Source: an uncultured Chlamydiae bacterium (lineage in GTDB: Bacteria > Chlamydiota > Chlamydiia > Chlamydiales > SM23-39). From it: a stretch of DNA of 11,973 bases. Location: contig CAISYW010000118.1 of NCBI GenBank assembly GCA_903889795.1, positions 1 to 11,973 of the forward strand. The letters are read 5' to 3'. A program made the position numbers and the translations under genes. Below are positions 1 to 7,001 of this stretch, one piece after another; within the stretch, counting starts at the first letter, position 1; every line of letters starts with the position of its first letter. The notes beneath the pieces were generated by a model. It saw nothing but the letters and a program-made list of their open reading frames with translations, was not told the origin of the DNA and searched no databases.

Positions 1-1
1 A

Positions 2-31
2 TTTATGGAATATTTGGGGAGAGAGGAATGA
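2..31 (+). CDS. Possible 3' end of an upstream gene (partial)
   Basis: The reading frame through positions 2-28 is open for nine codons (F-M-E-Y-L-G-R-E-E) and ends in TGA at 29-31. This stop overlaps the ATG of the aminotransferase as ATGA, the arrangement of translationally coupled genes. Only these few codons are visible, so the product cannot be named and the frame could be open by chance. Confidence 0.3.
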   Translation, partial: FMEYLGREE

Positions 32-1170
32 GACAATTAACACCATCGGCGACGGGAGTCATTCAAGCGGCAGCGCATCAAATGCGCAAAAATGGAATCG
101 AGGTGTTTAACTTTGGCACAGGAGATCCCATTCTTCCCAATCATCCTGTGATTCTCGAATTTGCAGAGAGGGCGATTGTTGAGAAAATGAGTCCCTATGC
201 ACCGTTTGCCGGAATGACGGAGCTTCGTCAAGCCGCTGCCGATTGGATGAATCGACGATACGGCTCTCAATTCGGAATAAAGGAAACGGTCGTAAGCTGC
301 GGCGGGAAGTTCGGGATTTATGCAGCCCTCCAGATTTTACTCGCCCAGGGTGAAGAGGTTCTCGTTCCGGCTCCTTATTGGGTTTCGTATCCGGAGATGG
401 TTCGTCTGGCCAACGGACAGCCCATTATTTTATCCGCCGAGGAAACAACAAATTGGAAAATTACGCCGAGCGAAATGCTTTCTCGCATTACCCCAAAAAC
501 GCGCGTTCTGTTGTTGAATAATGCCTGCAACCCAACGGGAGTTCTTTATACTCGTCAAGAGATCTCCGAAATCTTAAATGTGGCCAAAGAGGCGAACCTC
601 ATGGTGATTTCAGACGAGGTTTACAGCGAAATTGTTTTTGATAACGCCGAGTTTGTTTCTTGCTCTTCGTTTCCAGAACATCGATCTCGAGTGATTGTTA
701 TCGAAAGCTGCTCAAAAAACTTCGCGATGGCCGGATGGCGGGTGGGGTTTGCTTTCGGACCTGCGGAAGTAATTACAAATATAATCGCCTTGCAAAGCCA
801 AAGCACATCGGGAACCTCCTTGATTAGCCAGCAAGCCGCTTTGGGCGCGCTGCGGCATGCTGACGAGGTGTCTTCATACGTCCGACAAGCCATGGATCGA
901 CGCAGAAAGCTTTTCTTTCAAACCTACAACCAATTATTTCAGACACGCATTCAGCCGATTCTTTCGACGCTCTATTATTTTGCCCCGATTGGAAAAGATT
1001 CGATGAAGGAGTGCGAAAAGATCCTGACCGAAGCTCATGTGGCCCTTGTGCCGGGAATTGGATTTGGTGTTGAGGGGTATGTTCGTTTTGCTTTTTCCGA
1101 AGAAGAGGATCTGATCGAAAAGGGCTTGAAGGCTCTGCAAAAATTCAAACGGGGCCTTCCTTATTGTTGA
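28..1170 (+). CDS. Class I/II pyridoxal-phosphate aminotransferase (aspartate aminotransferase-like)
   Basis: A 380-residue fold-type I aminotransferase, expected to be a cytosolic PLP enzyme moving an amino group between an amino acid and a 2-oxo acid. Visible landmarks are PYWVSY (116-121) for cofactor stacking, NNACNPTG (164-171) with the Asn that contacts PLP, SDEVY (195-199) with Asp196 for the pyridine nitrogen, SCSKNFAMAGWR (227-238) with Schiff-base Lys230 and Arg238, and Arg353 in YVRFAF for the substrate carboxylate. The length is close to the usual 385-400. A GGGGAG Shine-Dalgarno at 17-22 supports the ATG at 28. However, the frame stays open to position 1, and family members often have about ten more N-terminal residues, so the true start could lie outside the window. 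Substrate choice (Asp, Tyr/Phe or another) cannot be read from sequence alone. Its 3' end overlaps the convergent HAD gene by 10 bp. Confidence 0.93.
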   Translation: MRQLTPSATGVIQAAAHQMRKNGIEVFNFGTGDPILPNHPVILEFAERAIVEKMSPYAPFAGMTELRQAAADWMNRRYGSQFGIKETVVSCGGKFGIYAALQILLAQGEEVLVPAPYWVSYPEMVRLANGQPIILSAEETTNWKITPSEMLSRITPKTRVLLLNNACNPTGVLYTRQEISEILNVAKEANLMVISDEVYSEIVFDNAEFVSCSSFPEHRSRVIVIESCSKNFAMAGWRVGFAFGPAEVITNIIALQSQSTSGTSLISQQAALGALRHADEVSSYVRQAMDRRRKLFFQTYNQLFQTRIQPILSTLYYFAPIGKDSMKECEKILTEAHVALVPGIGFGVEGYVRFAFSEEEDLIEKGLKALQKFKRGLPYC

Positions 1171-1937
1171 AATACTTGAATAGAGGGCAATTCTTCGTGG
1201 GAAAAAAGGATGCGGGACGCTTTCGAGAAGTCTTGATTGAGAGTGAATCGATTGGGAATTGCAATGGGAATCATTCCGGCATCTGCGGCGGCAGTTATTC
1301 CTGCTGTCGTATCTTCAAAAACAAGACAGAGTTTTGGAGATAGGTTCAGTCGTTTGGATGCTTCAAGGTAGATGTAGGGTTTAGGCTTATTTTTACCTTC
1401 AAGATCTACATAATCGTCCAAATCATCTGATCCGGAAAGAATCACATCGAAAGCGTTATTTAAGCCGATTTGTTCCAGATTGGTCATAATCTCCTCTTTT
1501 GAAGCTGAAGACGCAAGACCCAATTTTAATCCGAGTTCTTGTTTACTTTCAGATAAATGACGAGCAAAGTTAACCATTGACTGGATGGGTGAGACTCCTT
1601 GCTTTTGCAGAATTTTGTAATTAACGTTTTTTAGTTCAATAATTTGATCGGAGAGTTCTAGTCCTTTCATTTGCCCAATCAAGCGAAGAATGTTTTTTGA
1701 GCTATGTCCAACCAGAGTCATGTATTCTTCAATGGAAAAATCAATATTTTGGTTGGCGAGAGCTTCTTTCCATGCCAGGTATTTTAAAGACTCGGTATCT
1801 ACTAAAATTCCGTCGCAATCAAAAATAACGGCTCGGATTCCCTGGTATAAATCAGCAGAAGCAAACAAAGATGACCATCCGCAAAAAAGCGTGATGATGC
1901 AGAGATTGATTTTTCTATTTAACTGTTCGTAAAACAT
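1161..1937 (-). CDS. HAD-superfamily hydrolase (beta-phosphoglucomutase/phosphatase-like) with N-terminal signal sequence
   Basis: The 258-residue protein carries all HAD motifs: DCDG at 40-43 (nucleophile Asp40, acid/base Asp42), LASSAS at 141-146 (motif II Ser143), Lys184 in the KNKPKPYIYLEA stretch (motif III) and FEDT at 207-210 with Glu208/Asp209 for Mg2+. The helical cap between residues 45 and 115 places it with the beta-phosphoglucomutase/GPH-like phosphatases; the substrate is unknown. Residues 1-28 look like a signal peptide: Lys/Arg at 8-9, a hydrophobic run at 10-25 and a small-residue site near ASA (26-28). Most HAD enzymes of this type are cytosolic, so an exported one is unusual. 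AAGGA at 1943-1947 on the minus strand supports the start. The start overlaps the end of the upstream gene by 19 bp, so the two are probably co-translated. Confidence 0.88.
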   Translation of the reverse strand: MFYEQLNRKINLCIITLFCGWSSLFASADLYQGIRAVIFDCDGILVDTESLKYLAWKEALANQNIDFSIEEYMTLVGHSSKNILRLIGQMKGLELSDQIIELKNVNYKILQKQGVSPIQSMVNFARHLSESKQELGLKLGLASSASKEEIMTNLEQIGLNNAFDVILSGSDDLDDYVDLEGKNKPKPYIYLEASKRLNLSPKLCLVFEDTTAGITAAADAGMIPIAIPNRFTLNQDFSKASRILFSHEELPSIQVFQQ

Positions 1938-3562
1938 ACATTTCCTTCGGAATCAATGTAAAAATCTTTCAGAAGCATATCCGGCGATACCTTGGCCACG
2001 CCTGCGGCCTTATTAAAATTCAGAGGAATGTTTGGGTTGGCTTTATTTTCAGCGATTGTTTGCTTGTGCTTTTCTAAAACTCGAGAAAGAAAAGGCAATC
2101 CTAGCACAACTGCTTGTGAAAGCCTCTCTTCTCTAGAAGCACCTAACTGCGGGTTATTTGAAAGATTAACCAGGACTGCGGGCATGTACGTTGGTGTACG
2201 TGCGAAATCCTGCCCCATTTCGGTATCCAGCTGCTCGATGATTTTGGCTTGCTGTTCCGGATTTAGTTTGAGAACGGATTGTTTTAGTATAAGTCCATCT
2301 TCAGGAGTAAATAATCGAAGCATGGCTCCCATTCGAGTCAGCGCACGATCTGTTCGATCTTCAACATTGAGCCCTAGACAATCAGCTCTGAACCTTAAAT
2401 AAGTATTATAGGCGTCCATTTCTGTTTTTTGAGAATCGGTAAGAACAGCGCAAGCTTTGGCAACCGCTTGCATGGCTTGATGAGAAGACTCCGCATAAAC
2501 TAAAGAAGATTGATTATTTACGTGCCCAAGGGCACCTGCTACATCGCATGTATGTACAAACAAATCAAAAGAAAGAGCTACGGAAGACGCGGCTGGAAGG
2601 CCGCTTTGTTTTAGCTTTGAAAACATGCCAGGACCACCTTCTATGTGGGTTACGTGGCCGTAATGAGCTAAGTTAGCTGTTTGCCCAAGTAACTTTTTAG
2701 CAGCAGGGGGTAATCGATCAAATGTAGGACAAAGCTTCGGATGATGTTCGAGAATTTCCATTACTTCCCCATGAAAGTCATCATGATCAGGGGCTTTTGC
2801 GCCGTAAGGTTTGAAAATCTCTCTCGCTTTTTCGCTCTTACCGATGTCTCCAAGCACAAGGGCGGCTTCCATTGCCTGAGTTATTTCTAATTCAGACATT
2901 CCGTTATATTTTGATTTTACCAATTCAATTCCCTGCAAGTGCAACTTTTCAAAACTGGTTCGGAGAAGTTTTGCATCAACTGGTTGAGCTGCTGTAAATT
3001 CCTGATAAGCTTTCTCGCTTCCATCGAGAACCAACTGCAAACAATGCAGCGTCATGATGGTGCGGTCAAATTCGACGAATTTTTTACCGAATAGCTGCTC
3101 TGAATAGGGAGCCTTGAGAGTTGCTTGGCCTTCTTCTGTTTTGCGTACGTTGTCATCTGCCAGCCAAAGAATTTCAGGATATTGCTCAACACACTTCCGG
3201 ACCCATTCAGTTCCTTGCAATCGAGAAGAAACGATGGGATGAAGGGCCTTAGACGAAGGAGGTCTTGGGGTTTCATTAGCAGAGAGACCAAAAGACGTTG
3301 TTAAAAGCGTTCCGATTAGAAGGCATGAGCCAATTTTCTTTGTCTTGTGCAATGCTGTTCCTTCTTTGTTTTGATTCGGAAGAATGGATCGGGAAAATTC
3401 TTGCCTCTTAACCTGGTGATCGGGAGATGTGTTAGAGAAAATAGAATTTTGAATGTTAACAGGAAGGGTTTGCCGTGATGTCAGTTGGGGTGCTTCAAGA
3501 GGCGTTGCTGTAGGGAAAAGAGAAGAGAATCCTTTTGGGATGACTCGGAAAAAAAATGACAT
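1919..3562 (-). CDS. Unrecognised large protein with internal signal-peptide-like segment and HD-like motifs
   Basis: A 547-residue protein that I do not recognise as a named family. From the ATG at 3562 there is first a Ser/Thr/Pro-rich stretch of about 70 residues, then KTKK (73-76) followed by a hydrophobic run (77-93) and LSANE, which reads like a signal peptide. The rest is mostly helical. Several motifs recall HD-type metal-dependent phosphohydrolases: LGDIGKS at 237-243 (usually HDIGK, but here with Gly in place of His), HDDFHG at 260-265, HYGHVTH at 300-306 and FVHTCDVAG at 335-343. This is a weak inference. A TTG at 3350-3352 (residue 71) has AAGGAA five bases upstream, a better ribosome site than that of the ATG at 3562. 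Starting there would give a 477-residue protein with a conventional signal peptide. It is the first gene of a two-gene operon with the HAD phosphatase. Confidence 0.8.
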   Translation of the reverse strand: MSFFFRVIPKGFSSLFPTATPLEAPQLTSRQTLPVNIQNSIFSNTSPDHQVKRQEFSRSILPNQNKEGTALHKTKKIGSCLLIGTLLTTSFGLSANETPRPPSSKALHPIVSSRLQGTEWVRKCVEQYPEILWLADDNVRKTEEGQATLKAPYSEQLFGKKFVEFDRTIMTLHCLQLVLDGSEKAYQEFTAAQPVDAKLLRTSFEKLHLQGIELVKSKYNGMSELEITQAMEAALVLGDIGKSEKAREIFKPYGAKAPDHDDFHGEVMEILEHHPKLCPTFDRLPPAAKKLLGQTANLAHYGHVTHIEGGPGMFSKLKQSGLPAASSVALSFDLFVHTCDVAGALGHVNNQSSLVYAESSHQAMQAVAKACAVLTDSQKTEMDAYNTYLRFRADCLGLNVEDRTDRALTRMGAMLRLFTPEDGLILKQSVLKLNPEQQAKIIEQLDTEMGQDFARTPTYMPAVLVNLSNNPQLGASREERLSQAVVLGLPFLSRVLEKHKQTIAENKANPNIPLNFNKAAGVAKVSPDMLLKDFYIDSEGNVCFTNS

Positions 3563-3676
3563 GCGCTACCTTGCGTTTGAGTTGAAAATTTTTGAGTGGT
3601 TGAGCTTGCCACATGATTGGATTTTAAGGCTAGATTGGTGTCAACGATTTTAATAAAAACCATTAATAAGAAAAAA

Positions 3677-3723
3677 TCTGGGTGAGAGGATTTGAACCTC
3701 CGACTTCTTGCACCCCATGCAAG
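3677..3723 (-). other. tRNA-Pro(GGG) 3' fragment, probable attachment-site copy at the element's left end
   Basis: On the minus strand this reads as the 3' half of a tRNA. The anticodon stem CTTGC/GCAAG encloses the loop AUGGGGU (A32, U33, anticodon GGG, G37, U38). Then come the variable loop AAGUC, a T-arm GGAGG-TTCAAAT-CCTCT, a seven-base acceptor strand CACCCAG and discriminator A73 at 3677. G72 and A73 and the A32-U38 pair fit bacterial tRNA-Pro(GGG). No CCA is encoded; TTTTTT follows. The D-arm and 5' acceptor half are absent, so this is not a working gene. Tyrosine integrases of the type encoded at 5081 commonly recombine in tRNA 3' halves and leave exactly such a fragment. The fragment's 3' end points left, so the element lies to the right. 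Confidence 0.85.
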
Positions 3724-3796
3724 GTTTTTGCTGTTTTTAACCATATCATCCTGTCTCATTTTGTAGCTCAAAAAACATCTCAAGCATCTTTCTTGT

Positions 3797-3817
3797 CTTG
3801 ATTTGTATCAAGTTTTT
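3797..3817 (+). terminator. Weak hairpin with T-tract
   Basis: CTTGAT and ATCAAG flank a TTGT loop and are followed by TTTTT. The shape is that of an intrinsic terminator, but the stem has only two G-C pairs, so it would be weak. It overlaps a candidate promoter, and the two readings compete. Confidence 0.2.
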
Positions 3818-3827
3818 GTTTTATCTT
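3798..3827 (+). promoter_or_regulatory. Candidate promoter of the PIN-int operon
   Basis: TTGATT (3798-3803), an 18-base spacer and TATCTT (3822-3827) give a plausible sigma-70-type promoter about 85 bases before the first gene. The tandem 11-bp repeats lie about 25-47 bases downstream of the -10, a position where a bound protein could block transcription. The hexamers are imperfect and the region is AT-rich, so the call is tentative. Confidence 0.28.
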
Positions 3828-3852
3828 GTCGCATCGTTGCTTATGTGGACTT

Positions 3853-3874
3853 ACCTGCCACATACCTGCCACAT
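3853..3874 (+). repeat. Tandem direct repeat of ACCTGCCACAT (2 x 11 bp)
   Basis: Two exact head-to-tail copies of ACCTGCCACAT fill 3853-3863 and 3864-3874. An inverted partial copy, ATGTGG, lies at 3843-3848. The 9-mer TGCCACATG of the second copy recurs at 3607-3615, on the other side of the tRNA fragment. The spacing of about one helical turn and the location between attachment site and integrase gene suit arm-type integrase or excisionase sites, or an operator for the operon starting at 3912. Confidence 0.6.
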
Positions 3875-3911
3875 GGAAAAGGCGGGGTTCAAAACCTAAC
3901 TAGGAGAAAAT

Positions 3912-5084
3912 ATGAAACCATTCCTGCTAATGGACAAGTCTTCAGTCCACGGCATAGGTTCGGCACATTTCGAGTTGATCAACCAGTATTATTCGCATGT
4001 GATCTCTCCGATTTTGCTTCGGGAATTGGTCTCTGATCTTGCTAAACAGGACAAAAAACATTCTGAAGAAGGAATGAGGGGGATCGTAAGTGGGCTTTCC
4101 GCTAGGACCGATTCGCCTTTCTCGTTTTTTCTATCCGACGCTTTCAAAATGGCTTGCAATAATCTTCTTGGGGTTTTCGTGCCCATGGATGGACGGATCC
4201 CATTGGGAAATGGGATTCAGGTTAATCATGAGAAATTTGGGAAGGGCGTTTTTTTCGATGAACCCCCAGAAGCACAGCTTTTGAGGCGGTGGGCGCAGGG
4301 AGCTTTTACACCGGAAGATCTGAAAAGAGCGAAAGAAATCCGCGATGCCGATTCAAGCGTCAATTTAGAATCTCTTTGCCTCGCCGCTTCTAATGATCTC
4401 GCGGGTTTACCCAAATTTAAATCATTGAAAGAAATGATTGACTGGGCGGGCAAAATGCATTTTTCTCCTGAAAACCCCGCACAGCTAGTTTTAAACACTA
4501 TTCATCATTTATTGCCGTCTGAGGTTGCGAAGAGAGCGATATTTTATTGGAAAAGGAGGGGCTGTCCAGAGCTTAGGGAATTTGCGCCTTATGCACTCCA
4601 TTTTTACAAAGTGGATATGATTCATTTTTTGAGCGCCTATTACGGTTTTACAAGAAAAGGAAAAGGCGCCAAAGCGCATCTGGATGCCCAATATCTTTAT
4701 TACTTACCTTTTTGTTACGTATTCACTACGGGCGACGATGATCTGCTGACCCTCGCGTCCTTTTTTTTGCGGGACAACCAAGAATACATTTCCCAGTCAG
4801 ACTTTCAAAAAGACCTCAAAGGATTGGCCGCGTATTTCTCGGGACTTACCGAAGAAGAGAAAAGCGCTCATCAATGGTTTGGCCGCTTTCCGCCAGATCT
4901 ACCGAACTCTTTCACGAGTCGGATATGGAAAAAATTCATGCGCCCGCAGTCCCCGCAATCCGGGACCGAAAAACTAGATCCGGAAGAAGAAAAGAGGGTT
5001 TTACAAATGATGAAATCGATCAAAGAGGCCGTTGAGAAGAAACAACAAAATCAAAGCCCATCCCAAAACCCCGACTCCCTATGA
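3912..5084 (+). CDS. PIN-like putative nuclease with a long insertion
   Basis: This 390-residue protein has no family name I can give with certainty, but a PIN nuclease skeleton can be read in it. LLMDKSS (5-11) gives a first Asp at the end of beta-strand 1 (Asp8), LLRELVSDL (35-43) gives Glu38, and LDAQYLYYLPFC (257-268) followed by VFTTGDDDLL (270-279) gives Asp258 and Asp275/277. These match the four acidic positions of PIN metal sites. PIN domains are usually about 130 residues; here roughly 200 residues, including a MDGR motif (92-95), separate the second and third acidic positions. The C-terminus is charged and probably disordered (345-390). A nuclease acting on RNA, perhaps as a toxin or defence effector, is an inference. 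AGGAG at 3902-3906 supports the start. The stop overlaps the integrase start as ATGA. Confidence 0.8.
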   Translation: MKPFLLMDKSSVHGIGSAHFELINQYYSHVISPILLRELVSDLAKQDKKHSEEGMRGIVSGLSARTDSPFSFFLSDAFKMACNNLLGVFVPMDGRIPLGNGIQVNHEKFGKGVFFDEPPEAQLLRRWAQGAFTPEDLKRAKEIRDADSSVNLESLCLAASNDLAGLPKFKSLKEMIDWAGKMHFSPENPAQLVLNTIHHLLPSEVAKRAIFYWKRRGCPELREFAPYALHFYKVDMIHFLSAYYGFTRKGKGAKAHLDAQYLYYLPFCYVFTTGDDDLLTLASFFLRDNQEYISQSDFQKDLKGLAAYFSGLTEEEKSAHQWFGRFPPDLPNSFTSRIWKKFMRPQSPQSGTEKLDPEEEKRVLQMMKSIKEAVEKKQQNQSPSQNPDSL

Positions 5085-6382
5085 AAGCAAGTATCCCTCG
5101 CACAAACGCCGATGAATATTGTCGTAAGCTTGAGCCACGAGACAAACCACAATACATCCATGATTCCCAGGTAAAAGGACTTGTTTTTCGCATAATGCCT
5201 ACCGGTTCTAAGTCTTGGATATTACGGTATCACTTCAAGGAAGGCAATGAATGGAAGCAGCGTAAGACTGGTCTCGGTCCTTTTCGCCAAGGGCGCAACG
5301 ATGTTACCGGCCTCACAGTACCCGCGGCGCGTATCGAGGCTGAACGGCTCAAAAAGGAAATCAAATACGAAGGTGCTGATCCAATCGAAGATCGACGGCA
5401 GCGAGCTAATGATCGAGCCCGTGAGCAAGCTGGTAAGGTTCTCGTCAAAGGCCTCTTCGAACGTTGGGCGACTACAGATCTCATCAACCGCAAAGATAAG
5501 GGCGCTGAGGCGCGCCGCATGATGTTGAAAGATGTTCTCCCTTTCATAGGCGATCTCAATATCAAAGATGTTCGCAAGGGCCACATCGCCGAGATTACTG
5601 ATCGCCTACTTCAACGAGGGGTTAACCGGATGGCTAAGGTTGTTTTCAGTCTCACTCGCCAGATGTTTCGTTTTGCTGTCACTCGCGATCTTCTCGAATC
5701 GGACCCAACAGCATTGCTCAGCAAAAAGAACATTGGTGGAGCCAATATAGAAAGAAATCGAGTCCTTGATGAAGATGAGATCCGGGAGTTGGCCAAGAAA
5801 CTGCCCGCCGCCAATATGTCAGAAACAGCAACTCTTGCGGTTTGGATAGTCCTTGCTACGTGCTGTCGAATTGGAGAGCTACTCAAAGCTCGTTGGGATC
5901 ACGTGGATCTTGAGCGCAAGTTTTGGCGAATCCCTGCGCAAAACAGCAAGAATAATAGAGAGCACATTGTTTATTTATCTTCTTTTGCTGCTTGTCATTT
6001 CACCAAACTTAAGGAGTTGACAGGCGCCGGAGAATGGTGCTTTCCAGCAAGCCGCAAAAGCGACGGCCTCAGTTCTAATACAGTGACGAAGCAAATCACA
6101 GATCGCCAGAGAAACAGCGGGGGGCATAAAAACAGAAGCAAGCAAATTGGAGCGCTCAAGCTTTCTCGAGGAATTTGGAAGCCCCATGATTTGCGCCGCA
6201 CTGGGGCTACTCTCATGAATGCTCTGGGCGTTCTTCCTGAAGTAGCAGAGCGATGCTTGAATCACATGGAAGAAAATAAGATAAAACGGATTTATCAGCG
6301 CTATGGTTACGAGACGGAAATGAGACAAGCCTGGGAAAAACTTGGCGAACGGTTAAGTCTGTTAACCAGAGTGGCACCATGA
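5081..6382 (+). CDS. int: Tyrosine recombinase / phage-type integrase with DUF4102 arm-binding domain
   Basis: A 433-residue site-specific recombinase, which would cut and rejoin DNA at the attachment site through a phosphotyrosine link. Residues 1-100 form the arm-DNA-binding (DUF4102) domain with the typical GLVFRIMPTGSKSWILRY stretch (33-50). Residues about 120-210 form the SAM-like core-binding domain and 225-415 the catalytic domain. Catalytic residues visible are Arg263 (CCRIGE), Lys290, His369 and Arg372 (HDLRR), His395 (LNH) and the nucleophile Tyr405 (IYQRY). All are present, so the enzyme looks intact. The length fits P4-type integrases. The ATG overlaps the preceding stop by 4 nt, and no Shine-Dalgarno is visible in the preceding 20 bases, so translation probably depends on the PIN gene. 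The tRNA-Pro fragment at 3677-3723 is its likely recombination product. Confidence 0.96.
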   Translation: MKASIPRTNADEYCRKLEPRDKPQYIHDSQVKGLVFRIMPTGSKSWILRYHFKEGNEWKQRKTGLGPFRQGRNDVTGLTVPAARIEAERLKKEIKYEGADPIEDRRQRANDRAREQAGKVLVKGLFERWATTDLINRKDKGAEARRMMLKDVLPFIGDLNIKDVRKGHIAEITDRLLQRGVNRMAKVVFSLTRQMFRFAVTRDLLESDPTALLSKKNIGGANIERNRVLDEDEIRELAKKLPAANMSETATLAVWIVLATCCRIGELLKARWDHVDLERKFWRIPAQNSKNNREHIVYLSSFAACHFTKLKELTGAGEWCFPASRKSDGLSSNTVTKQITDRQRNSGGHKNRSKQIGALKLSRGIWKPHDLRRTGATLMNALGVLPEVAERCLNHMEENKIKRIYQRYGYETEMRQAWEKLGERLSLLTRVAP

Positions 6383-6972
6383 CCAGCACTTTCAAACCAA
6401 ACATCTCTCCTAACCTTCTCCAAATTATTCAAAAACACCCCATCGGAAAAGGAACCCGTGAGTTGACTGGCTTTGGTCTAGAAAAAATTCTCACACACTG
6501 CTTTTTAGAAGTGCCTGATAAATCTCTATCCGGCGTCGGTTGGATTGTAACCTGGGCTTCTGATGATCTGGATCTTAAGCCAGAACATGTTTACATCATC
6601 CAGGTTTTGCTCAAACTGGTTTGGCTCTATTCCGAGCAGTCAGATTCCCCATTAAAAAGCACGGTTGCGCAAGAACTGACCATGTTTGAAGCCGGAATGA
6701 AATTGGAAGCGAATAGACGTCAAAAAATTGAAGCAGCCAAAAAAGAGCGTCCATGGCCAGCTCTTGATCAATGGATTAGCAAAAAGCTTAAACTCAAGAC
6801 GGAATGGACAAGCGCAAAACTATGGACCGCCTTACCTCTGAGTCATGATGGTGATCTCATTTATCAAGATGGAGGAAAATTGCATTGCTCTCAGGGCAAT
6901 TATAGCTCAATTGGTTACCGTGCCTTTTGCGATCATGTCAGGCGGCAACGCGAAAAAAATAAATGCAGATAA
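6379..6972 (+). CDS. Hypothetical protein, coupled to the integrase
   Basis: A 197-residue protein that I do not recognise. It is soluble-looking, with no signal peptide or membrane segment. A hydrophobic helix around 72-85 (VYIIQVLLKLVWLY) is followed by a charged helix near 110-127 rich in Lys/Arg/Glu. The last 60 residues hold several Trp residues and a basic tail (CDHVRRQREKNKCR), which could contact nucleic acid. Its ATG overlaps the integrase stop as ATGA, so it should be made together with the integrase. An accessory role in recombination (directionality factor or regulator) is possible but nothing in the sequence proves it. Codon use and the clear frame make it a likely real gene. Confidence 0.72.
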   Translation: MTSTFKPNISPNLLQIIQKHPIGKGTRELTGFGLEKILTHCFLEVPDKSLSGVGWIVTWASDDLDLKPEHVYIIQVLLKLVWLYSEQSDSPLKSTVAQELTMFEAGMKLEANRRQKIEAAKKERPWPALDQWISKKLKLKTEWTSAKLWTALPLSHDGDLIYQDGGKLHCSQGNYSSIGYRAFCDHVRRQREKNKCR

Positions 6973-6993
6973 CGACGCTAGCTGCATCTGCAT
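6963..6993. promoter_or_regulatory. Inverted repeat ATGCAGAT/ATCTGCAT upstream of alpA-like gene
   Basis: ATGCAGAT at 6963-6970 and ATCTGCAT at 6986-6993 are perfect inverted copies separated by 15 bases. The right arm is part of a tandem CTGCAT pair (6982-6993), and GCTAGC (6977-6982) sits in the loop. The left arm covers the stop codon of the 197-aa gene. It could be an operator for the HTH protein encoded just downstream, or an RNA hairpin between the two operon halves. There is no T-tract, so it is not a typical terminator. Confidence 0.45.
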
Positions 6994-7001
6994 ATGAGAC
7001 G

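Noticed and set aside
3563..3573. GCGCTAC as a piece of the missing tRNA D-arm
   Set aside because: It is on the wrong side of the fragment and too short; it is probably chance.
3639..3644. Perfect TTGACA on the minus strand as promoter of the 1919-3562 gene
   Set aside because: No acceptable -10 element lies at 16-18 bases; the nearest TAAAAT is only 12 bases away.
3885..3901. GGTTCAAAACC resembling a tRNA T-arm, as a possible second tRNA remnant
   Set aside because: The 5-bp stem and 7-base loop geometry fails, and the surrounding bases do not match the tRNA-Pro sequence.
3803..4036. 77-codon frame over the junction region
   Set aside because: It crosses the tandem repeats and the start of the PIN-like gene in another frame, and its translation has no domain-like pattern.
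5222..5886. Long minus-strand frames opposite the integrase
   Set aside because: They are shadows of a clearly conserved integrase with all catalytic residues and show no protein family features.
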